A stretch of DNA of 64,000 bases from Anaerosporobacter mobilis DSM 15930 (GCF_900142955.1 NZ_FRCP01000007.1:154910-218909); one strand, 5' to 3'. Positions 53,070 to 62,900 are shown, counted from the first letter of the stretch. The notes: generated by a model from the letters alone, not told the origin. Numbers and translations: made by a program.

Positions 53070-55046
53070 TTACTTCTTTGCTTTATGAACATTACGAATG
53101 GCTTTTTTCTTCTTAGGTTTACCAATGGAATTACCATTTGATCCACCTTTTGCTCCTTTACCTGAAACAGTGTTCTTTCCAGAACCCATTCCCTTGGCTC
53201 TCCCTTGACCATTCTGTCCGTTTTGATTATTTTGTCCATAACGGTCATTGTTTCTTGGGCGTATTAAACAGTTTTTATCAAATCCAATTAAATCCGTACG
53301 TCCAGCTTTTTGTAATGCCTCTACAACAAGTTCATAGTTCTTTGGATTACGATATTGAATTAATGCTCGCTGCATTGCTTTCTCATGTGGATTCTTTGGT
53401 ACATATACCTTCTCCATTGTTCTTGGGTCTAACTCTGTATAATACATACAAGTTGATATAGTCGATGGAGTTGGATAAAAGTCTTGTACCTGTTCTGGCA
53501 TATAACCAAGATCCCGTAGGTATTCCGCAAGAGCTACCGCTTCTTTCATAGTAGAACCGGGATGAGATGACATAAGATAAGGAACGACAAATTGCTTCTT
53601 GCCAACCTCATCGTTTGTCTTTTTGTATGCTTTAATAAATCTTTCATATACATCGTTTGATGGTTTACCCATAAGTTTTAGCACGCTATCACTAATATGC
53701 TCAGGCGCTACCTTTAACTGTCCGCTTACATGATGTTCACACAATTCCTTCATAAATGTATGGTCTTTATCATTAATCAGATAATCAAAACGGATACCAG
53801 AACGTATGAATACCTTCTTAACATTCGGTAATTCTCTTAACTTCTTTAATAATATTAAGTAATCTGAGTGATCAATCTTAAGATTCTTACATGGCGTAGG
53901 GAATAGACATTGCTTATTAACACAAACACCTTTTGTCTTCTGCTTCTCGCAAGCAGTATGTCTAAAGTTAGCAGTAGGACCACCAACATCATTAATATAG
54001 CCTTTGAAGTCCTTATCCCATATTAGATGCTGCGCTTCTTGTAGAATTGATTCATGACTTCTAGTTTGAATCATTCTTCCTTGATGAAATGTTAGAGCAC
54101 AGAAACTACAACCACCGAAACATCCTCGATTACTTACTAAACTGAATTTTAATTCTTCTATTGCAGGTATTCCACCCTGCGCTTCATAACTCGGGTGGTA
54201 ATCACGCATAAAAGGTAACGCATAGACACGGTCCATCTCCGCCTGGTTAAGTGGCTTTGCTGGTGGGTTTTGTACAACATATTCATTCTCTTTGTATTTC
54301 TCAACCAATGGTTTTGCTGTAAATGGGTCCGTATTACAGTACTGCTTATAGAAACTTCTTGCGAATTCCTCTTTACTTGCTAAGATACTTTGGTAATCTG
54401 GTAATATGACTGCATCATATACAGAATCCAAATTCTTTGCCTTATACACCGTTCCTGGAATGAATGTAATGTCCGATACAGCAATCCCACTTGCAAGCGC
54501 TTCTGCAATTTCAACGATTGAACGCTCTCCCATACCATAGGATATGATATCTGCGCCTGAATCAAGAAGAATCGAGCGTTTTACTTTATCGCTCCAATAA
54601 TCATAATGAGCAAGTCTTCTAAGGCTCGCCTCAATTCCGCCTGTAACAATTGGAATATCCTTGTATACTTTACGGATTAAATTACAATATACAATCGTCG
54701 CACGATCTGGTCGTTTACCCATTACACCACCTGGTGAATAGGCATCCATTTTACGATGTTTCTTCGCAACTGTATAATGATTAACCATGGTATCCATATT
54801 ACCTGCACTTACCAAGAAACCTAGACGAGGTTTTCCAAGTATCTGAATACTCTCTTCCTCTTTCCAATCTGGTTGTGCAATGATACCAACTTGATATCCA
54901 TTCGCTTCAAGAACCCTACTAATAATTGCAGGACCAAAGGATGGATGGTCTACATAGGCATCCCCTGTAACATAAACAAAATCTAGTTGCTCTATTCCTC
55001 TATTCTTCATATCCTCTTTGGATATTGGTAAATAATCTCTTATCAT
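53070..55046 (-). CDS. YgiQ-family radical SAM protein
   Basis: A 658-residue iron-sulfur enzyme of unknown reaction. An N-terminal YgiQ domain (about 1-290) has VTGGIEASLRRLAHYDYW. The radical SAM cluster motif is CFGGCSFC (C-x3-C-x2-C, about residue 313), and the C-terminal part is conserved in UPF0313 proteins. The tail from about residue 600 is Gly/Asn/Gln/Lys-rich and disordered, ending in a basic KPKKKKAIRNVHKAKK. The ATG at 55046 has AAAGG seven bases upstream; an in-frame start reaches 55112. It follows the HAD gene. Confidence 0.9.
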   Translation of the reverse strand: MIRDYLPISKEDMKNRGIEQLDFVYVTGDAYVDHPSFGPAIISRVLEANGYQVGIIAQPDWKEEESIQILGKPRLGFLVSAGNMDTMVNHYTVAKKHRKMDAYSPGGVMGKRPDRATIVYCNLIRKVYKDIPIVTGGIEASLRRLAHYDYWSDKVKRSILLDSGADIISYGMGERSIVEIAEALASGIAVSDITFIPGTVYKAKNLDSVYDAVILPDYQSILASKEEFARSFYKQYCNTDPFTAKPLVEKYKENEYVVQNPPAKPLNQAEMDRVYALPFMRDYHPSYEAQGGIPAIEELKFSLVSNRGCFGGCSFCALTFHQGRMIQTRSHESILQEAQHLIWDKDFKGYINDVGGPTANFRHTACEKQKTKGVCVNKQCLFPTPCKNLKIDHSDYLILLKKLRELPNVKKVFIRSGIRFDYLINDKDHTFMKELCEHHVSGQLKVAPEHISDSVLKLMGKPSNDVYERFIKAYKKTNDEVGKKQFVVPYLMSSHPGSTMKEAVALAEYLRDLGYMPEQVQDFYPTPSTISTCMYYTELDPRTMEKVYVPKNPHEKAMQRALIQYRNPKNYELVVEALQKAGRTDLIGFDKNCLIRPRNNDRYGQNNQNGQNGQGRAKGMGSGKNTVSGKGAKGGSNGNSIGKPKKKKAIRNVHKAKK

Positions 55047-55124
55047 GACATACCTTTCTATATATAACAATTCATAGGGAATTGTATAACTCTTTATACT
55101 AGCGACAAACATATCAATGTGTTT

Positions 55125-55793
55125 TTATGCAAGTTTCTCTACTTTGTCTTCAAATATATCAAAATAAGTATCGATATAATAATCCGCAAGCTTACGTTTT
55201 CTATCTCTGTCGTCTTCGGAATACGGATCAAACACGGTACACACTCGCATACCAGCGCCTTTACCAGCCATAATTCCAAGAGCTAAATCCTCAAATACTA
55301 GACAATCCTTTGGATCTACTTGCAAATCATCTGCTACTAAAAGATAGATATCAGGTGCTGGTTTCCCTTTTTTCGCTTCACAAGAAGTACGTACAGAATC
55401 AAAATATTCTGTAATATTCAAACTCTTTAATACATGTTCCACCAATTCTTTTGAATTGCTTGTTGCAATACCGGTTTTAATCCCTCTACTACGTAATTCC
55501 TCAAGAAATTCTATAACCCCTTTCTTAAGAGGTACTTCATTCCCATATTTATCCCACGCCATTTTATTCCATTCCATTTTAATTACTTCTACAGGATCTG
55601 GTAAATTAAAACGCTCTTTGAAATACTGTGCTGTCTCAGAAAAACTCATTCCCTCCACAGCTTGTTGTAAATCACTTGGAACTTCAATATCAAATTGACT
55701 AAGGTACTCTACATCGATCTCTCTCCACATCCACATGGAATCAACTAAGGTACCATCTAAATCAAATATAACTGCTTTTATATTGTTTAACAT
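55125..55793 (-). CDS. HAD-family phosphatase, beta-phosphoglucomutase-like
   Basis: A 222-residue cytosolic phosphatase of the HAD superfamily. Motif I FDLDGTLVDS (about 10-19), motif II TGIATSNSKE, a Lys in CEAKKGKPAPDIY (motif III) and motif IV CLVFEDLALGIMAG are complete. An alpha-helical cap sits between motifs I and II, as in beta-phosphoglucomutase and sugar phosphatases. Substrate unknown. The next upstream DNA is the large palindromic element. Confidence 0.88.
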   Translation of the reverse strand: MLNNIKAVIFDLDGTLVDSMWMWREIDVEYLSQFDIEVPSDLQQAVEGMSFSETAQYFKERFNLPDPVEVIKMEWNKMAWDKYGNEVPLKKGVIEFLEELRSRGIKTGIATSNSKELVEHVLKSLNITEYFDSVRTSCEAKKGKPAPDIYLLVADDLQVDPKDCLVFEDLALGIMAGKGAGMRVCTVFDPYSEDDRDRKRKLADYYIDTYFDIFEDKVEKLA

Positions 55794-55843
55794 TATTCTC
55801 TCCTATTCTATACACTTACCCGGCAATTGCGAAACTCTTAAAA

Positions 55844-56088
55844 TATCAACCGCTTCATGGCAAACGTACTATAACAAAGAAACGATAACGAAACACCTCT
55901 AGTACTTCTTATGTGTACATAATAGCCAAGGAAGGTGAGGCATGGATGCCGAGCCAGCCTGAGCTGAGGCAGGATGCCGAATCGATGGCGGTTCCGTATC
56001 TACTGTATAAACTCACAGTACACATAAAGAAGTACTTAGGTGTAAAGTGTGTTTTGTGTTATAGTATGTTAGCCAAGAAGCTTTGATA
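55844..56088. repeat. Large imperfect palindrome with a GC-rich, GGA-hairpin core
   Basis: The 332 bp between the HAD gene and the RsuA-type gene contain no coding frame but a giant inverted repeat. Outer arms start GCTTCATGGCAAACGTAC (55852) and, on the other strand, GCTTCTTGGCTAACATAC (ending 56081). Pairing continues with gaps into CTAGTACTTCTTATGTGTAC at 55899-55918 against 56018-56038. Between the arms (55919-56017) lies a GC-rich core with GGCATGGATGCC (55939-55950), GCCAGCCTGAGC and GGCAGGATGCC (55969-55979). Candidates are a MITE-type mobile element or a structured RNA. There is no transposase and no clear target duplication. Confidence 0.75.
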
Positions 56089-56125
56089 AATATAAATTGA
56101 GTTTCACAATTGTCTACAGGCCTAA

Positions 56126-56839
56126 TTACTTCAATAACGCAAGTTCTTCTTGTGTAACCTCTCGATATTCCCCAGGTTGCAAAGATTCATCAAGTTGTAG
56201 CGATCCCATCGACAAACGCTTTAGATACACTACCTTTTTCCCCATAGCTTCAAACATTCTCTTAACTTGATGAAATTTACCTTCTTGTATTATAAGAGTA
56301 ATCTCACTAAATTCACCTTGTGACAATATTGTTAATTTAGCAGGCATTGCTTTAAAGTCTTCATCCACTTGTAGCCCTTTCGCAAAAGCTTCTACATCTT
56401 CATTAGTAACAACACCTTCAACTTTTGCATAATACTCTTTGTCTACATGTTTTTTAGGACTTAATAGCGAATGCGCTAAACCGCCATCATTGGTAATCAA
56501 AAGTAAACCTTCTGTATCTTTATCTAATCTTCCTACTGGGAATAAATCTTTTCTCTTTGATGTTTCTATTAAATCAATTACTGTCTTTGCATGCTTATCT
56601 TCCGTTGCAGACAATACCCCTGCAGGCTTGTTCAACATATAATACTCGTAATGAACATAGGAAACCTCTCTACCATCAACACGTACAGAGTCCACTCCTA
56701 TCGCAATCTTACGATTCGGGTCATTAACAACTTCATTACCTACTTGTACTCTTCTTTTTTTGATAAGTACTTTCACTTCACTGCGAGTTCCTACTCCCAT
56801 ATCTGCTAAGTATTTATCCAAACGCATTAATTCCTTCAT
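56126..56839 (-). CDS. RsuA/RluB-family rRNA pseudouridine synthase
   Basis: A 237-residue enzyme making pseudouridine in rRNA. An S4 domain (RLDKYLADMGVGTRSEVKVL) is followed by the catalytic domain with LFPVGRLDKDTEGLLLITND (Asp in GRLD, about residue 103) and GKFHQVKRMFEAMGKKV. The chosen ATG at 56839 overlaps the stop of the upstream methyltransferase gene (TAATG), with GGAG nine bases upstream. A TTG at 56854 and an ATG 12 bases downstream are also in frame. Translational coupling to the methyltransferase gene is likely. Confidence 0.9.
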   Translation of the reverse strand: MKELMRLDKYLADMGVGTRSEVKVLIKKRRVQVGNEVVNDPNRKIAIGVDSVRVDGREVSYVHYEYYMLNKPAGVLSATEDKHAKTVIDLIETSKRKDLFPVGRLDKDTEGLLLITNDGGLAHSLLSPKKHVDKEYYAKVEGVVTNEDVEAFAKGLQVDEDFKAMPAKLTILSQGEFSEITLIIQEGKFHQVKRMFEAMGKKVVYLKRLSMGSLQLDESLQPGEYREVTQEELALLK

Positions 56840-58311
56840 TACATCCATCTCCAACCGGCAAGATATTTGTTCTTCATGCCATTATTGCTGTATTTCGCCC
56901 AGCCTAGGGGATATCCGTCTACACATACTAAGAACCAAGTATTTTTCTTTTTCTTCTCTAATAGAATACCAGAACAGTTTTTCATATCTTCCTTACCTGC
57001 TTTCTTAGCGGCAACTAGTATATCATATTCTTCTCTGTTTTTACAAGTAATATAATTTTCCGACATATCAAGTGTTTCACATTTTAGATATTTCACAGCA
57101 TCTTTACTATCACTAAAGATATTCAATATATTCGTATAATCACTAATCTTCAACGCATTGGCAAGTGCTTGGCTTGGCTCAAAACGGTTTTTCTTCATAT
57201 CACCAAGATATAGACCTAGACGAAGAATACGAAGACCCTTCAGATTAGGAAGACCTTTTGGTAAATAATACAATCTTTCATCACGAAGTTCAAATCGATC
57301 TGGATCAAAATCAATGTCTAATTGTTTTAAAAAATCTTCGGCTTCGGCAGATAGATCCACCTTCTTAAACGGATATCCCGTATAAGAAATAGTTCCCACA
57401 TCGGCACTTTTCTTTAATAATACTACAAAATGTCCTTCGCCCTCTACCTTATGAGGCCATACACGGATACAATTCTTAAGTTGTTCATCATCGCTACCAA
57501 TCCATTCTGGATGTCCATAGCCTAGCCCCTCTACTCGTTCTATCGGTTCAACTGTAAAACCTTCACGGTTCTCTAACAGATAACGAATTGTTCCTTCATT
57601 CTCTTCAGGTGAGAAGGTACATGTAGAATACACCATATATCCACCTGGTTTTAGCATATCTGCGGCATAAAGTATAATATTCTTTTGTAAGTTATTATAA
57701 TACTCTACACCATATTGCTCCCAGTTCTTCATAATAGCTGGATCTTTACGAAACATCCCCTCTCCAGAGCATGGTGCATCCACAAGAATCTTATCAAAGT
57801 ATTCGGGGAAATATTTCACTAAATTAGCAGGATCTTCACTGATAACAAGTGGATTTCTTACTCCGAACAATTCGATGTTCTTTAGTAATGCTTTCGCTCT
57901 CGAGTTACTGATATCGTTCGATACCATCACACCTGTCCCACCAAGTTTTGCAGCCAATTCTGTACTCTTACCTCCTGGAGCAGCACACACATCTAAAACT
58001 TTATCGCCTGGTTCTACCTGAAGTAAGGCTGCTGGTAGCATCGCACTCGGTTCTTGGATGTAGTATAAACCAGCATGATAATATGGATGTTTTGCTGGTT
58101 GATTCTTTCCATCATAATAAAAACCATTGGTTGTCCAAGGAATTGGCTCTATTGGGCAGGGACTAATTACCGCAAAGTCCTCACCTGTTAACTTTAATCG
58201 ATTTACTCGTAAACCTGTTTTATATTTATCATTATAACTGTGTAGAAATTCATTGAATTCTTCTCCTAACAGTTCTTTCATCCTATCTTCAAATTTCTTA
58301 GGTAATACCAC
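56839..58311 (-). CDS. RsmF/NOP2-type rRNA cytosine-C5 methyltransferase
   Basis: A 490-residue SAM-dependent methyltransferase. The N-terminus is KFEDRMKELLGEEFNEFLHS. The SAM site is LDVCAAPGGKSTELAAKL (about residues 106-123), with the two catalytic cysteines in DAPCSGEGMF and STCTFSPEENE. A C-terminal RsmF-type PUA-like region from about 320 is present (LPNLKGLRILRLGLYLGDMK). It probably methylates 16S rRNA; the exact base is inferred by family only. It is coupled with the pseudouridine synthase gene, making an rRNA-modification pair. Confidence 0.9.
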   Translation of the reverse strand: MVLPKKFEDRMKELLGEEFNEFLHSYNDKYKTGLRVNRLKLTGEDFAVISPCPIEPIPWTTNGFYYDGKNQPAKHPYYHAGLYYIQEPSAMLPAALLQVEPGDKVLDVCAAPGGKSTELAAKLGGTGVMVSNDISNSRAKALLKNIELFGVRNPLVISEDPANLVKYFPEYFDKILVDAPCSGEGMFRKDPAIMKNWEQYGVEYYNNLQKNIILYAADMLKPGGYMVYSTCTFSPEENEGTIRYLLENREGFTVEPIERVEGLGYGHPEWIGSDDEQLKNCIRVWPHKVEGEGHFVVLLKKSADVGTISYTGYPFKKVDLSAEAEDFLKQLDIDFDPDRFELRDERLYYLPKGLPNLKGLRILRLGLYLGDMKKNRFEPSQALANALKISDYTNILNIFSDSKDAVKYLKCETLDMSENYITCKNREEYDILVAAKKAGKEDMKNCSGILLEKKKKNTWFLVCVDGYPLGWAKYSNNGMKNKYLAGWRWM

Positions 58312-58378
58312 AATAACTCCTTACCGTCTGCTTTTGCAAACTTATTTACTATCATTTAATAAAATATTCAATCTTTTA

Positions 58379-59182
58379 CTATTTCAAACTTTGTGCACGA
58401 TATCCTTCTGAGATGATATCTAATTCTTTGTTGAAACGCTCTAATTGTTCCAAATCACCACTTTGATAAATACGTAAAAACTCATCTTGAATCTTTACTA
58501 CTTCTCTTTGATTTGCTACTTTATATAAATTCTGAATATTAGTTAAGATGTCCGATACAACACTTGCCTTAATACTAAATGAATTCTGCGCATCCATAAT
58601 CTCATCTCTTACCGATGACATCTCTTGGTCTAATATTATAATCGCTTCTGACGCTTTCCACAACCTATCTTTAATATGTTGTGGCATATTGTGCTTGTAC
58701 TTATATTGCAAAGAATGCTCAATTGTAGCCCAAAAGTTCATAGCAAGCGTTCTGATCTGTATCTCAGCTTGTAGACGTTTTGGACCTTGTAAAGTCTGTA
58801 CTGTATAATAGATAATTAAATGATAACTACGATACCCACTTTCTTTTTTATTGCCAATATAGTCTTTAATAGACTTAATCTCCATATCATTTCTTAATTT
58901 GATTAATTCAACTACTTTATCTATATCTTCTACAAATTGACAGATAATACGGATACCTGCAATATCTTCAATTTGTTCCTCTATATGCTCTAATGGTATC
59001 TTTTTCTTCTGTGCCTTTTCTAAGATACTAGATATCTTCTTCACTCTACCATTTACTTGTTCAATGGGTGAATATTCACCTGCGTTGCGATATTCTGAGA
59101 TAATATGATTAAACTTAACTACCAATTCATCGACTGCCAGTTCATATGGGTCTAATATTTCCCTCCACAATTGTATCTCCAT
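58379..59182 (-). CDS. Small alarmone synthetase (RelQ/YjbM type)
   Basis: A 267-residue cytosolic (p)ppGpp synthetase with a single RelA/SpoT synthetase domain and no hydrolase or TGS/ACT domains. Motifs are EDIAGIRIICQF, ESGYRSYHLIIYYTV and QAEIQIRTLAMNFWATIEHS. A helical C-terminus (about 195-267) should mediate tetramer formation. The ATG at 59182 is chosen because AGGTGAGG precedes it; an in-frame GTG at 59206 lacks a ribosome site. It is a stand-alone stringent-response enzyme. Confidence 0.9.
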   Translation of the reverse strand: MEIQLWREILDPYELAVDELVVKFNHIISEYRNAGEYSPIEQVNGRVKKISSILEKAQKKKIPLEHIEEQIEDIAGIRIICQFVEDIDKVVELIKLRNDMEIKSIKDYIGNKKESGYRSYHLIIYYTVQTLQGPKRLQAEIQIRTLAMNFWATIEHSLQYKYKHNMPQHIKDRLWKASEAIIILDQEMSSVRDEIMDAQNSFSIKASVVSDILTNIQNLYKVANQREVVKIQDEFLRIYQSGDLEQLERFNKELDIISEGYRAQSLK

Positions 59183-59257
59183 AGACCTCACCTTACCTTT
59201 CTTCACGTATTTTTAATTATAACACAAAAGTTGTAAACTTTCCTCATAATTTTATCA

Positions 59258-60133
59258 TTACTTACCAAATGCATATGATAATTTATAATGTTCAAGATAC
59301 TTAAGTATATAATATGGATTCACACTTGTTTCCTCATCACCCTCCATATAGTATATTCCAAAATGCAGGTGAACATCGAAGTTTCCTGTGGTTCCTTCTA
59401 CTTTGCTATAACCGCTATCTCCCATAAACCCCAATAATTGTCCTGCAAGGACCTTATCCCCCACCTTTAAGTCAGGTGCATAAGAATACAAATGAGCATA
59501 ATAATAATACGCTCCGCTTTCACTTCGAACTCCAATACGATATCCACCTTGTTCTAGCCAGCCTTTGTTTTCCACAACTCCATCTGATACACTTACCACC
59601 GGATAGATTCCACGTATATTCTCTTTTGCCATAATGTCCGTTCCTTCATGTCTTCGATCTCCACCATATGTCCTAGGATTCCCCCACGAATTCTCAAAAC
59701 TAACTAGATACTTCTTATCTAGATCTTCCGGCACAGGAAAATACTGAATATCTGTTAGGATTGTCTTATATCTTTCATATAATTTTTGATATATCTGTGT
59801 TTCACACACTTTCTTAACCATGGTTTCTGATAGCTTTTGATATTTAAATATGCCTTTCTTCGTGCAGGAATACGAATTGAGCATCATGGATAACGTAATG
59901 TTTTCAATCTTGTCGGGATGTTTCTTGTCATTCTCCGATAAGAGCATCTCCAGAGAATTCTCTTTGAACTCCATACTTCGGAAAAGTTCCATATTCACAT
60001 CTAAAGTATGTAACTTACGAACCATGTTTTGATAGGATAACGTAGTATGTATATAGCTAAGTAGAAACACATTAATACTTGCTAAAACTAGAATGCTTGC
60101 AACAATCAGAATTTTATCTTTCTTTCTCTTCAT
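59258..60133 (-). CDS. Membrane-anchored M23-family metallopeptidase
   Basis: A 291-residue protein with one N-terminal membrane anchor (about residues 8-27), a helical linker, and a C-terminal LytM/M23 domain. Zinc ligands are visible: His and Asp in RRHEGTD (about 167) and H-x-H in DVHLHFGIYYM near residue 257. The full site suggests an active peptidoglycan endopeptidase acting outside the membrane. The ATG at 60133 has GGGAG upstream; the frame runs to 60208 across a terminator. It lies in an envelope cluster with LCP and CapA-like genes. Some sporulation proteins (SpoIIQ-like) share this layout. Confidence 0.85.
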   Translation of the reverse strand: MKRKKDKILIVASILVLASINVFLLSYIHTTLSYQNMVRKLHTLDVNMELFRSMEFKENSLEMLLSENDKKHPDKIENITLSMMLNSYSCTKKGIFKYQKLSETMVKKVCETQIYQKLYERYKTILTDIQYFPVPEDLDKKYLVSFENSWGNPRTYGGDRRHEGTDIMAKENIRGIYPVVSVSDGVVENKGWLEQGGYRIGVRSESGAYYYYAHLYSYAPDLKVGDKVLAGQLLGFMGDSGYSKVEGTTGNFDVHLHFGIYYMEGDEETSVNPYYILKYLEHYKLSYAFGK

Positions 60134-60209
60134 ATGCTCTCCCTGTCCTTTCCACATACATGGTATTATATGTATATTAGAATTATTTAGAACAAAGAGC
60201 AAAAACAAA

Positions 60210-60247
60210 GAGTTTCTATAGTATATTGAAACTATAGAAACTCTTAT
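60210..60247 (-). terminator. Terminator of the LCP gene
   Basis: A perfect 14-bp stem (60210-60223 and 60234-60247, 10-base loop) begins 4 bp beyond the LCP stop codon and is followed by TGTTTTTGC on the minus strand. Confidence 0.88.
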
Positions 60248-60250
60248 ATC

Positions 60251-61555
60251 TTAAGGTTGCATCCTGGTTGAATTGGTAGTACCTACAGAAGAAGTTGTTC
60301 CGTTTGTGTTACTACTGCCTTGATTCGCTTCCCCCGTAGATTCACCTTCTGTGCCTAAGGTTGCGTTCTCTTCTGAGCCAAATATAAATGTGTGCAAAGC
60401 ATCAATGTTATCTTGTAGACTGTTTGGTAATAATACAGACATCCCTCTTACACTACTATTACTAAATGCATTGTCTACAGGAATACGCATTGTTTCAAGC
60501 TCTGTTGTACCAAGTGTAACAACAGTTGTTAAATAATCCATAATTGTAGACTTATTAATATCTGTTGTAACAAGTGGTAAGATATCATATAAAATCGTAA
60601 CTAACTCTGGTAATGATTTTGATTTATATTTATCAAAGATAGCGTTCAATACCGTTCTTTGTCTTGACGTTCTACCAAAATCATCACTTTCTGTCTCTGT
60701 TCTAACATAACGAACTCTTGAGTATCCTAGGGCTTGGTTACCATTAAGAGTCTGTGTACCAGCTCTTACATTACGATAAATTGGGTTTGAGATATAGTTT
60801 GTACGATTTAAATAAGCTGCTTCGTTTGCTGTCAATGTAATTTCAACACCACCAAGGCGGTTAATAATTTCTTCAAAGCCAGCGAAGTTTACAAGTACAG
60901 ATCCATCTAATTCAATGTCAAAATTCTCTTCAATTGTTTGTTTTAATAACGGCATTCCACCATTATGATAAGCCGCATTCAACTTATTATCGCTGTATCC
61001 TGGAATGGCTACATATAAATCCCTCATAATAGAAGTTAATTTCAACGCTTTTTGTTTGACGTTAATTGTAGCAATCATCATACTGTCTGTACGACCTCTT
61101 GAGCCACCATCAAACATTGCTTCTTCACCAACCAACAGAATATTAATAACATCTTGATCCGTACGAAGCGAACCTCCACTGATTAAACTAATACTATTCG
61201 GATCCACTACATCAAGACCATCTATATCATCTTGATCAAATTCTTCCGATAACTTTTCTGTATTACTCCAGTCTGTATAGTTGATACGGTCTAGATAGTG
61301 ACTAACCGCGTACATTCCTCCGATTGAAACAACCATTACTACAGAAAATACAATTGATAATATCTTTAGCCATCTAGGAAATCTACTTTTTTTCTTTGTT
61401 TCTACATAATCATCTGGGCTTTCATCTTCCTCATCCGAAATACTTATCATAGCATCTATTTCTTGATTAATCTGATCTGCCAACGAACTTGTTATGTCAT
61501 TCAACATATCATCTTCGGATGTATTAAAATCACTATTATTTTCGTTATCTCTCAT
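60251..61555 (-). CDS. LytR-CpsA-Psr (LCP) family wall-polymer ligase
   Basis: A 434-residue membrane protein that attaches anionic or secondary wall polymers to peptidoglycan. A long acidic cytosolic N-terminus (1-60) precedes one membrane helix (about 62-84) and the external LCP domain. Conserved segments are GGSRGRTDSMMIATIN, MRDLYVAIPGYSDNKLNAAY and LGYSRVRYVRTETESDDFGR with the pyrophosphate-binding arginines. The C-terminal tail is Ser/Thr/Gly/Asn-rich. The ATG at 61555 has GGAG eight bases upstream; a start six bases upstream (61561) is too close to it. It ends at a strong terminator. Confidence 0.92.
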   Translation of the reverse strand: MRDNENNSDFNTSEDDMLNDITSSLADQINQEIDAMISISDEEDESPDDYVETKKKSRFPRWLKILSIVFSVVMVVSIGGMYAVSHYLDRINYTDWSNTEKLSEEFDQDDIDGLDVVDPNSISLISGGSLRTDQDVINILLVGEEAMFDGGSRGRTDSMMIATINVKQKALKLTSIMRDLYVAIPGYSDNKLNAAYHNGGMPLLKQTIEENFDIELDGSVLVNFAGFEEIINRLGGVEITLTANEAAYLNRTNYISNPIYRNVRAGTQTLNGNQALGYSRVRYVRTETESDDFGRTSRQRTVLNAIFDKYKSKSLPELVTILYDILPLVTTDINKSTIMDYLTTVVTLGTTELETMRIPVDNAFSNSSVRGMSVLLPNSLQDNIDALHTFIFGSEENATLGTEGESTGEANQGSSNTNGTTSSVGTTNSTRMQP

Positions 61556-61636
61556 TCTCATAACTCCTATGTTTTTATGTATTGCAAACAAATATTCAAC
61601 ACATTATATCACATCTTGTCAATAGATGATAGTTTT

Positions 61637-62866
61637 TTATTCTTTTATAACATTCCCATATTTATCTATTTTAATACCATATGAAATTCCTTCATAATAA
61701 GAATAAAACTCATGAACTTTATCATCCGATGTGATGGTATGCGTATAGGCGTCCTTTGTTTCGCAAGGTATTAATCGTATATTACATAAATTCTGTTCAT
61801 CAATTGTCACATCTAACAAGACAGTACGTTCAATTGTATGGCCGAAAACAAAATTTCCAAGGCTATATACTATTGGTTTTCCATTGTAGAACTCAATTCC
61901 TTGCAATACATGTGGATGACTTCCTAATACCAAGTCAGCCCCCGCATCAATATATTGCTTCGCCATGGTACGTTGGTATTCCTTCGGATATTCTTCTTTT
62001 TCTATTCCCCAGTGCACATATACGATAACCAAATCGTTACTTTGCTTCGCTAACTTAATCTCTTCTATAAGAAGAGTCGGGTCATACGTAGTAAAAACTC
62101 CCGGTGAGTATTTTGTTGCATTCCAATCTGTAACGGGTATTACCCTCGATGCACCTAAGATTGCAATGTTTCTCCCTTTTATAGTTATAACAGAAGGGTT
62201 TTTCGCTGCCTCTAAATCTTCTCCTGCACCTACTGATCGAATATTATACTCCCGTAAGGTCGTTATAGTATCAAGTAAAGCTTCCGTTCCAAAATCCAAA
62301 GTATGATTGTTTGCTAACGAAACGATATCCACACCCATTTCCTTAAGAATAGGACCTCTAGAGGGATCTGCTTTAAATGTATACTGCTTATTTTCCATCT
62401 GAACTCCTCTTGTACTAAAAGGGAATTCCAAATTTACCATTGTTATATCGGAAGAATTCATCGTATCTAATAAGTCCGCAGAAAGTATTGATGTTATTCC
62501 ATTCCCCGAATCATACTTATTCAGCGGAGAGGTAGAGAACAACACATCACCAGCAATTGCCATATGTACCTCATCAAGTACAGTTGTATTTTCTTCCACT
62601 ACATCTTCTTGTGATGGGCGCTCATCATCAACCAACCAATCCTTATTATTAAAACCAGCTACACTGAGGCTCAAACGCTCTTTTGCAAGTGTCTCTGTAC
62701 TTTTCATAAGTGTTTGTGTGAATAATAATTCGGATTGATCTGCCTTGTGATTTTGAACTTCGAATGAAATATCCAATCGAATACATACAACTGCAACAAA
62801 TATTATTGCAAGTGCAATTACATCAAACAGTAACAGTTTATATAGTCGTCGTTTCTTCACACGCAT
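61637..62866 (-). CDS. CapA-family (PGA_cap) membrane-anchored metallophosphatase-like protein
   Basis: A 409-residue exported protein. One N-terminal membrane helix (about 9-29) anchors a calcineurin-like domain of the CapA/poly-gamma-glutamate capsule family: HMAIAGDVLFS, DIVSLANNHTLDFG, VIVYVHWGIEKEEYP and ADLVLGSHPHVLQGIEFY. CapA members are linked to capsule polymer export or other surface roles; a capsule operon is not present here. The GAGGA ribosome site is very close to the ATG and also fits an in-frame GTG at 62860. It is followed by the LCP gene, both fitting envelope work. Confidence 0.88.
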   Translation of the reverse strand: MRVKKRRLYKLLLFDVIALAIIFVAVVCIRLDISFEVQNHKADQSELLFTQTLMKSTETLAKERLSLSVAGFNNKDWLVDDERPSQEDVVEENTTVLDEVHMAIAGDVLFSTSPLNKYDSGNGITSILSADLLDTMNSSDITMVNLEFPFSTRGVQMENKQYTFKADPSRGPILKEMGVDIVSLANNHTLDFGTEALLDTITTLREYNIRSVGAGEDLEAAKNPSVITIKGRNIAILGASRVIPVTDWNATKYSPGVFTTYDPTLLIEEIKLAKQSNDLVIVYVHWGIEKEEYPKEYQRTMAKQYIDAGADLVLGSHPHVLQGIEFYNGKPIVYSLGNFVFGHTIERTVLLDVTIDEQNLCNIRLIPCETKDAYTHTITSDDKVHEFYSYYEGISYGIKIDKYGNVIKE

Positions 62867-62900
62867 TCCTCTCTTACACTTTTAAAACTACTTAACAAGC

